Shown: positions 5,874 through 9,545 of the stretch, in pieces
How the letters are laid out: the number at the start of each line of letters is the position of its first letter
How positions within the stretch are numbered: position 1 is the stretch's first letter
Assembly: GCA_031266615.1 (NCBI GenBank)
Contig: JAISAR010000030.1
Coordinates: 1-9,545 of the forward strand
Origin: Rickettsiales bacterium
GTDB lineage: Bacteria; Pseudomonadota; Alphaproteobacteria; Rickettsiales; Anaplasmataceae
Length of the DNA stretch: 9,545 bases
Direction of reading: 5' to 3'
Made by a program: the position numbers and the translations under genes
Notes under the pieces: generated by a model
Told to the model about the DNA's origin: nothing
Database searches by the model: none
The model's input: only the letters and a program-made list of their open reading frames with translations

Positions 5874-7094
5874 CTATTGAACATAATACACACAATTAAA
5901 GCTATTACAACTTGAACACTTGTAATCCCACTGCTTTAGCTGTTTACTACAGTTTTTACATTTCCAACATGGGTCAGGTAAAGCTTCTGAGCCCATCTTG
6001 TTTAGTAAGTGAATTGCCTCGTCGTATTCTTGCAATTTAATTTTAAGCCGCGCCATAATAAGGTAGATTGATATGTAATTAGCTTTTTTCATAGCAATGT
6101 CTAGATGTTGATTTGCAAGATCATACTTACCTAAGCTAATTGAAGATGAAGCAAGTAAACAATAACTAAAATAATAATCAGGACGCAAGCCGTATAGTCT
6201 TTCAGCACCTTTACTATTTAAACTGATGTAAATTTTTGCTGACTCAGGAGTAGGATTTACTGTATACTCTGCCTCTAGTACTGCAGAAGCTTTTCTGATT
6301 TTTCCAAGTTTAATATATAATTTCGCCTTTAAATAATTGATAGGCTGAAAAGTTGCGCAATGATTTTGTGCTCTAAATAAAGACTTTATAGCTTCCTTAT
6401 AATTCCCTTTACTTTCATGTTGCTTTGCTAAAGCGCAATAAAAAACTGCTAACATTTTTTTGCAATCAAAAGGAAGAAAAATATTGAACTTCGCAGCTTC
6501 CTTTAACTTCAAAATTGCGCTCACCCAATCTTCTTGCAATATGCAATGCTCTATTTGAAAGGGAATAGACAGAATTTTATCATTAACCGAACTTGAGCAA
6601 TACTCTATGAATTTTTGAAAGATTGCCCCCTCTTGCTTGAGGTGGACAATCAGTTTATTGGCCAGAAGTAGAGCTAAGTTGCGATTTTTACTTGCAATGT
6701 TTGTTAAACCGTTGCTGAAGAAGCTGTAATTTCCCATCTTACCTGAGTTAAAGAGCTTTATTAAAGATAATTTATCGCTTTCCTCATTTAGATTTTTAAC
6801 TAGCTTGTGAGCATTCTCTGTATTGCCCAAATCCATGCTAAAAAGAGCTTCAAAAAGAAGCAATTCTTCTCTATCCTTTCTTCTGCTTCTTATGTTGGCA
6901 AATGTTGATGAAATGGAAGAACAAAAGCGTGCAAGTATAATTAATAAAAACAATAAAAATACACAAGCAAAAATAATGAAATATAGATCAACACTTATAG
7001 CGTAACTGCCTAATTCTAATCTCATTACTTCACCGCTCACTTTGACCCATATGCCAAATAAAAAAGAGAGAGCGAAAACTATGAAGTAAATCAT
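5874..7094 (-). CDS. HemY-like TPR membrane protein with zinc ribbon
   Basis: The 406-residue protein matches the alphaproteobacterial HemY family. It has two N-terminal membrane segments (1-18 and 36-57) separated by a short beta stretch (VMRLELGSYAISVDL), then an arginine/lysine-rich linker (RSRRKDR) and a long helical array with TPR-like repeats (about 75-365, for example NYKEAIKSLFRAQ, KYDLANQHLDIAM, EYDEAIHLLNKMG). The C-terminus carries W-x-C-x2-C...W-x3-C-x2-C (C379, C382, C393, C396), a rubredoxin-like zinc ribbon also seen in LapB and HemY relatives. Despite its name HemY is not a proven heme enzyme; a scaffolding role at the inner membrane is more likely. The ATG overlaps the stop of the preceding gene (ATGA, 7094-7091), indicating translational coupling. 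It is the last gene of the operon. Confidence 0.8.
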   Translation of the reverse strand: MIYFIVFALSFLFGIWVKVSGEVMRLELGSYAISVDLYFIIFACVFLLFLLIILARFCSSISSTFANIRSRRKDREELLLFEALFSMDLGNTENAHKLVKNLNEESDKLSLIKLFNSGKMGNYSFFSNGLTNIASKNRNLALLLANKLIVHLKQEGAIFQKFIEYCSSSVNDKILSIPFQIEHCILQEDWVSAILKLKEAAKFNIFLPFDCKKMLAVFYCALAKQHESKGNYKEAIKSLFRAQNHCATFQPINYLKAKLYIKLGKIRKASAVLEAEYTVNPTPESAKIYISLNSKGAERLYGLRPDYYFSYCLLASSSISLGKYDLANQHLDIAMKKANYISIYLIMARLKIKLQEYDEAIHLLNKMGSEALPDPCWKCKNCSKQLKQWDYKCSSCNSFNCVYYVQ

Positions 7095-7822
7095 GAGATA
7101 TATTGTAATAAGTGATGATATATTATTGAAATATTCTTAGAAGCTGCAATAAAACCATTTAATTTACTGAGCCATGGTTTAAATTCTGGATGTGTTAAAT
7201 CTCCTATTGTAGTAGCTATGCTCTGCCAATCATTATCGTTTATTGACTCCTCAATTTCTGCCAACTTTACTCTTAATGGATCGTTTTTATCTTTTACCTT
7301 TATCCAGTTGGAAATAATTCTTTTAAAGAATGTACTCTTATTATAGTCAATAACAGCAATGGTCTTTTCAAAAGATAATTTCAACTCATGTAAAGTATTT
7401 ACCTCTTTTAAACTTTCCAATTCACTCACTGCATTCTCTATCTCTGGGTCGTCAAGCTCTGATATTAAGGGCTTTATTGAATTTATATGATTATCAAATC
7501 TCGCTTCTTGTAATAACGAACTCTTCATTTTAACCACAAGTAGCAGCAATTTTGCAAGGTTCTTATGCCTTAAGCTACCATCACCTTGCTCACATTGAGT
7601 GTGCAGATTTCTCTTTAGCTCAAACATCTTTTTCTCTATTCTAGATTGATTAACCTCAAGTAACATCTTGAGCTCATCTATGTTTTCCGTCAAAACCTTT
7701 ATATTATCCTCGCTTTCTTGCTGATTTATTTTTAAAAATACTATGTTATTTATTGTAATATAACTGACAAATAATAACATAATTAAGAACCAGCCTATGC
7801 ATTTTTGCTGAGTATCATTCAT
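7091..7822 (-). CDS. Mitofilin/Mic60-like (COG4223-type) membrane protein
   Basis: I place the start at 7822 (MNDTQQKC...; 243 residues). GGAG lies 10 bases upstream and the start overlaps the lolC/E stop by 8 bp. An in-frame ATG at 7873 would overlap that gene by 59 bp and is less likely. The protein has one N-terminal membrane span (about 11-31), a coiled coil (34-73) and a helical C-terminal half. Three segments follow the pattern of alphaproteobacterial mitofilin-like proteins: NTLHELKLSFEKTI (142-155), FFKRIISNWIKVK (165-177), and the terminal LAEIEESINDNDWQ...PEFKPWLSKL (187-221), where the family has a GDL...AL...W signature. It sits directly before hemY, where alphaproteobacteria usually keep this gene. 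It is shorter than free-living homologues. Mic60 shapes membranes; whether this one does is unknown. Confidence 0.6.
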   Translation of the reverse strand: MNDTQQKCIGWFLIMLLFVSYITINNIVFLKINQQESEDNIKVLTENIDELKMLLEVNQSRIEKKMFELKRNLHTQCEQGDGSLRHKNLAKLLLLVVKMKSSLLQEARFDNHINSIKPLISELDDPEIENAVSELESLKEVNTLHELKLSFEKTIAVIDYNKSTFFKRIISNWIKVKDKNDPLRVKLAEIEESINDNDWQSIATTIGDLTHPEFKPWLSKLNGFIAASKNISIIYHHLLQYIS

Positions 7823-9044
7823 ACCGTAGTATCTCCGCAGGATCTTGCGCAGCTGCTTGTAATGCAGGAGCAATTGTTGCTAAAAATGACAGAAATAACG
7901 CAAGTGCAGAAATATTTACTACGTCTTGGGGAACTAATATCACTGGCAAGCTTGAAAAAAAGTATATCATAGGATCAAACAATTTAACGTTAGTGATGCT
8001 TTCTAAAAACACTCTAATATTTTCAATATTGAGAGAAAAAACAACACCTATAATACAGCCAAGACAAGTTCCTATAAAGCCAATCAGTAGCCCACAAGTG
8101 CAAAATATGCGCATAATGCTTCCAGTTGTTGCACCAAATGTACGCATGATTGCAATTGCAGATTTCTTTTCTTGCACTATCATCATTAGATTTGAGACAA
8201 TATTGAATGCTGCCACAATTATAATCAAAGTGAGAATTAAAAACATCACATTTCTTTCAGTCTTTAAAGCATTAAAATAGTGGCTTTGTTGTAATTGCCA
8301 ACTTTCAGCTTCCATTCCTGTTTCTTTTTCTATAGCATTTGCTAGCTCATTAGCCTTAGTAATGTCATCTACAAATACTTCTATATTTCTTATACTATCT
8401 TTATAATTAAAAAAAGCTTGTGCTGATTTTATGGGCATATACATTAAAGTATTATCATACTCAAACATACCCATATCAAATATTGCGACAACCTCATATT
8501 CTTTCATTCTCGGCATCACGTCAAACAATGCATCAAATCCTTCAGGTGATATAAGCACAATTTTATTGCCACAGTCAATGTTCAAAGCTTCTGCTAATCG
8601 CGCCCCTATTATCACCCCTTCATCAAATTTTTTTACATTACCCACAATTACATTATTTGTAACAGTAGTATTATTAAATAAGTCTTTAACTGATACGCCT
8701 CGCACCACGCTACCTGTAATTTTACCATTTGCTGCAATGATAACTTGGTCACTGGTCATAGGAGTTGCTTTCAATACACCTGGAATCTTCTCAATAGATT
8801 TTGATACTGCATGATAATCTGAATTTATGTTTCTATCGAAATAAACATTAACATGGCCATCAATGCCAAGTATTGAGTCAAGCAACTTTGCCCTGAACCC
8901 GTTCATTACAGACATCACCACTATTAGCGTTGCAACTCCAAGAGCAATGCCAATAGTAGAAAACAAAGTCATGATAGAACAAAACCTGGCATTTTTTGCT
9001 CGCAAATAGCGAACAGCCATAGTAACTTCAAAGGCAATGGACAT
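7815..9044 (-). CDS. LolC/LolE-family lipoprotein-releasing permease
   Basis: This is the inner-membrane permease of the LolCDE ABC transporter, which extracts mature lipoproteins from the inner membrane and hands them to LolA. The 409 residues are full length. The N-terminus has the family motif FSTIGIALGVATLIVVMSVMNGF (about 28-50, first span). A periplasmic MacB-like domain (about 55-255) follows. Three more spans (about 266-288, 311-338 and 375-396) make up the FtsX domain, with the coupling segment EKKSAIAIMRTFGAT (292-306) that docks to the LolD ATPase. Like many alphaproteobacteria this organism may use a single LolC/E homodimer, so I do not choose between lolC and lolE. No lolD is adjacent. 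It heads a coupled operon with the mitofilin-like and HemY-like genes. No good Shine-Dalgarno sequence precedes the ATG. Confidence 0.93.
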   Translation of the reverse strand: MSIAFEVTMAVRYLRAKNARFCSIMTLFSTIGIALGVATLIVVMSVMNGFRAKLLDSILGIDGHVNVYFDRNINSDYHAVSKSIEKIPGVLKATPMTSDQVIIAANGKITGSVVRGVSVKDLFNNTTVTNNVIVGNVKKFDEGVIIGARLAEALNIDCGNKIVLISPEGFDALFDVMPRMKEYEVVAIFDMGMFEYDNTLMYMPIKSAQAFFNYKDSIRNIEVFVDDITKANELANAIEKETGMEAESWQLQQSHYFNALKTERNVMFLILTLIIIVAAFNIVSNLMMIVQEKKSAIAIMRTFGATTGSIMRIFCTCGLLIGFIGTCLGCIIGVVFSLNIENIRVFLESITNVKLFDPMIYFFSSLPVILVPQDVVNISALALFLSFLATIAPALQAAAQDPAEILRYE

Positions 9045-9067
9045 TACAAAATATTTTGAAGTTAAAC

Positions 9068-9073
9068 ATTATA
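9068..9073 (-). promoter_or_regulatory. Possible -10 box of the lolC/E operon
   Basis: On the minus strand there is a perfect TATAAT (9073-9068) preceded by GGAG. Initiation near 9061 would give a leader of about 17 bases before the lolC/E ATG at 9044. No recognisable -35 box lies 15-19 bp upstream, so this is a weak call in AT-rich DNA. Confidence 0.35.
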
Positions 9074-9238
9074 CTCCTGAGATTTCATATAATTGTAGAC
9101 TTTTCTTCACTTAAAAACTAGAGATTTTTATTTCTTGAAATTTAAAATGCTCATAGAGTATCTCTAGATCCTGCTTACGGTAGCTATAAGAAACTCACTG
9201 AAAAAAGATACCGTCTCGCCAGTTAACAAGCCCCTTCT

Positions 9239-9271
9239 CTTGTCATCCCAGTACTTGATACTGGGATCCAG
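9239..9271. repeat. Intact dispersed hairpin, 9-bp stem
   Basis: ATCCCAGTA (9245-9253) pairs perfectly with TACTGGGAT (9259-9267) around the loop CTTGA. The flanks TTGTC and CCAG belong to the same repeat. A decayed inverted copy lies at 184-225. This is the common palindromic repeat recognised in Wolbachia genomes. It lacks a T-run, so it is not an ordinary intrinsic terminator. Confidence 0.85.
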
Positions 9272-9330
9272 TTTTCCATAAAACAGTGTATTTTAACATA
9301 ACTTTTATACTCACTAACCTAATAAAATTC

Positions 9331-9360
9331 CTGGATTCCAGCGTCATGCGCTGGAATGAC
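9331..9360. repeat. Second dispersed hairpin, 8-bp stem
   Basis: TTCCAGCG (9336-9343) pairs perfectly with CGCTGGAA (9349-9356) around TCATG. The right-hand half, GTCATGCGCTGGAATGAC (9343-9360), is the sequence found in degraded form inside dapA at 1308-1325. It resembles the hairpin at 9239-9271 in layout (…CCAG, five-base loop, CTGG…GAC) but is a distinct subtype. Confidence 0.8.
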
Positions 9361-9395
9361 GCCTTTCTGCCTGGTTCGTGAATTGCTTTAGCTAT

Positions 9396-9489
9396 AATAT
9401 TTAAGAAATTTACCAAATGAGAAAAAAAGGCAAAAGAAGCCCTGGTCAATATCTATTTTAATAACTTGGCGTTAATGTCTTATACGCTT
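9396..9489 (-). repeat. Dispersed element, right copy (inverted relative to 61-168)
   Basis: The core 9396-9442 (AATATTTAAGAAATTTACC ... AAGAAGCCC) is the reverse complement of 122-166 except for one substitution and a 2-base indel. A second block, TGGCGTTAATG...TACGCTT (9467-9489), matches the outer part of the left copy (61-85) with several differences and a length change between the blocks. It contains no reading frame. Confidence 0.75.
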
Positions 9490-9545
9490 GACAAGTAGCT
9501 GACCTTGGGGTTGTAAATACCCATAATCTCATAATAAGGGAAATG

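Larger units (their letters stand above)
9045..9545. other. Non-coding, repeat-rich right flank
   Basis: These 501 bases hold no credible gene. A 68-codon minus-strand frame (9243-9449) is made entirely of repeat sequence. The region contains a possible promoter for the operon ending at 5874, an 8-bp inverted repeat CTAGAGAT/ATCTCTAG (9118-9125 with 9160-9167), two perfect hairpins (9245-9267 and 9336-9356) and the right copy of the dispersed element (9396-9489). A TTGACA (9488-9493) with a weak TGTAAA 18 bp downstream, and an ATG at the very last bases (9543-9545), may belong to a gene beyond the window. Confidence 0.65.

Noticed and set aside
5816..5874. Intrinsic terminator after the HemY-like gene
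   Set aside because: The stem is 6 bp with a 30-base loop, and the T-run starts 11 bases later. This does not fit a standard terminator.
7823..7873. Longer start for the mitofilin-like gene at 7873
   Set aside because: It would overlap lolC/E by 59 bp and add a basic 17-residue extension (MLLHYKQLRKILRRYYG). That extension is the shadow of the lolC/E C-terminus (AAAQDPAEILRYE). The ATG at 7822 has GGAG upstream and a typical 8-bp overlap.
9243..9449. 68-residue minus-strand open frame in the right flank
   Set aside because: It is composed of both hairpins and the dispersed element; the SFQRMTLESR peptide is translated repeat. There is no sign of a gene start.
9488..9545. Promoter and start codon of a further plus-strand gene at the right edge
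   Set aside because: TTGACA is followed by a poor -10, and AAGGG ends only 2 bases before the terminal ATG, too close for a ribosome site. Without downstream sequence it cannot be supported.

Overview
This window looks like the chromosome of a Wolbachia endosymbiont (Rickettsiales, Anaplasmataceae). Three things suggest this. The DNA is strongly AT-rich. It carries short dispersed hairpins of the TGTCATCCCAGT.../...ACTGGGATCCAG and ATTCCAGCG.../...CGCTGGAAT kinds that are familiar from Wolbachia genomes. The genes present (dapA, ssb, a LolC/LolE permease, a HemY-like protein) are divergent alphaproteobacterial versions. The genus call rests on recognition, not on a search, and I do not assign a strain.

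Layout. Positions 1-457 are non-coding and repeat-rich: a dispersed element, a degenerate hairpin, a 24-bp tandem repeat and a promoter. A plus-strand membrane-protein gene (458-1076) follows and is split by a one-base frameshift near 749. Everything after it is on the minus strand. The dapA gene (1073-2002) meets the broken gene tail to tail, with the two stop codons sharing a CTAG. Next come ssb (2074-2556) with its own near-consensus promoter, and a tRNA-Arg(CCG) (2618-2691).

A compact three-gene operon runs from 5576 down to 2704. Its products have the topology and gene order of a PilM/PilN (or GspL), PilO (GspM) and PilP/GspC-like inner-membrane platform of type IV pili or type II secretion. 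None would be obvious from sequence identity alone. A 297-bp AT-rich gap (5577-5873) follows and holds a near-perfect sigma-70 promoter that points away from the platform operon and into the 3' end of the next gene, with no gene of its own.

A second compact operon runs from 9044 down to 5874: a LolC/LolE-type lipoprotein-release permease, a small single-pass coiled-coil protein that I read as a reduced alphaproteobacterial mitofilin/Mic60-like protein (COG4223), and a HemY-like TPR protein with a C-terminal zinc ribbon. These genes overlap by 8 and 4 bp, so translation is probably coupled. The mitofilin-like/hemY pairing is a conserved alphaproteobacterial arrangement. All three products act at or near the inner membrane and envelope.

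Positions 9045-9545 are non-coding and again repeat-rich. They include an inverted copy of the element at the left end, so the whole gene block is bracketed by inverted repeats about 9.2 kb apart. A fragment of the same hairpin family also lies in frame inside dapA and accounts for an extra stretch of about 14 residues in the enzyme.
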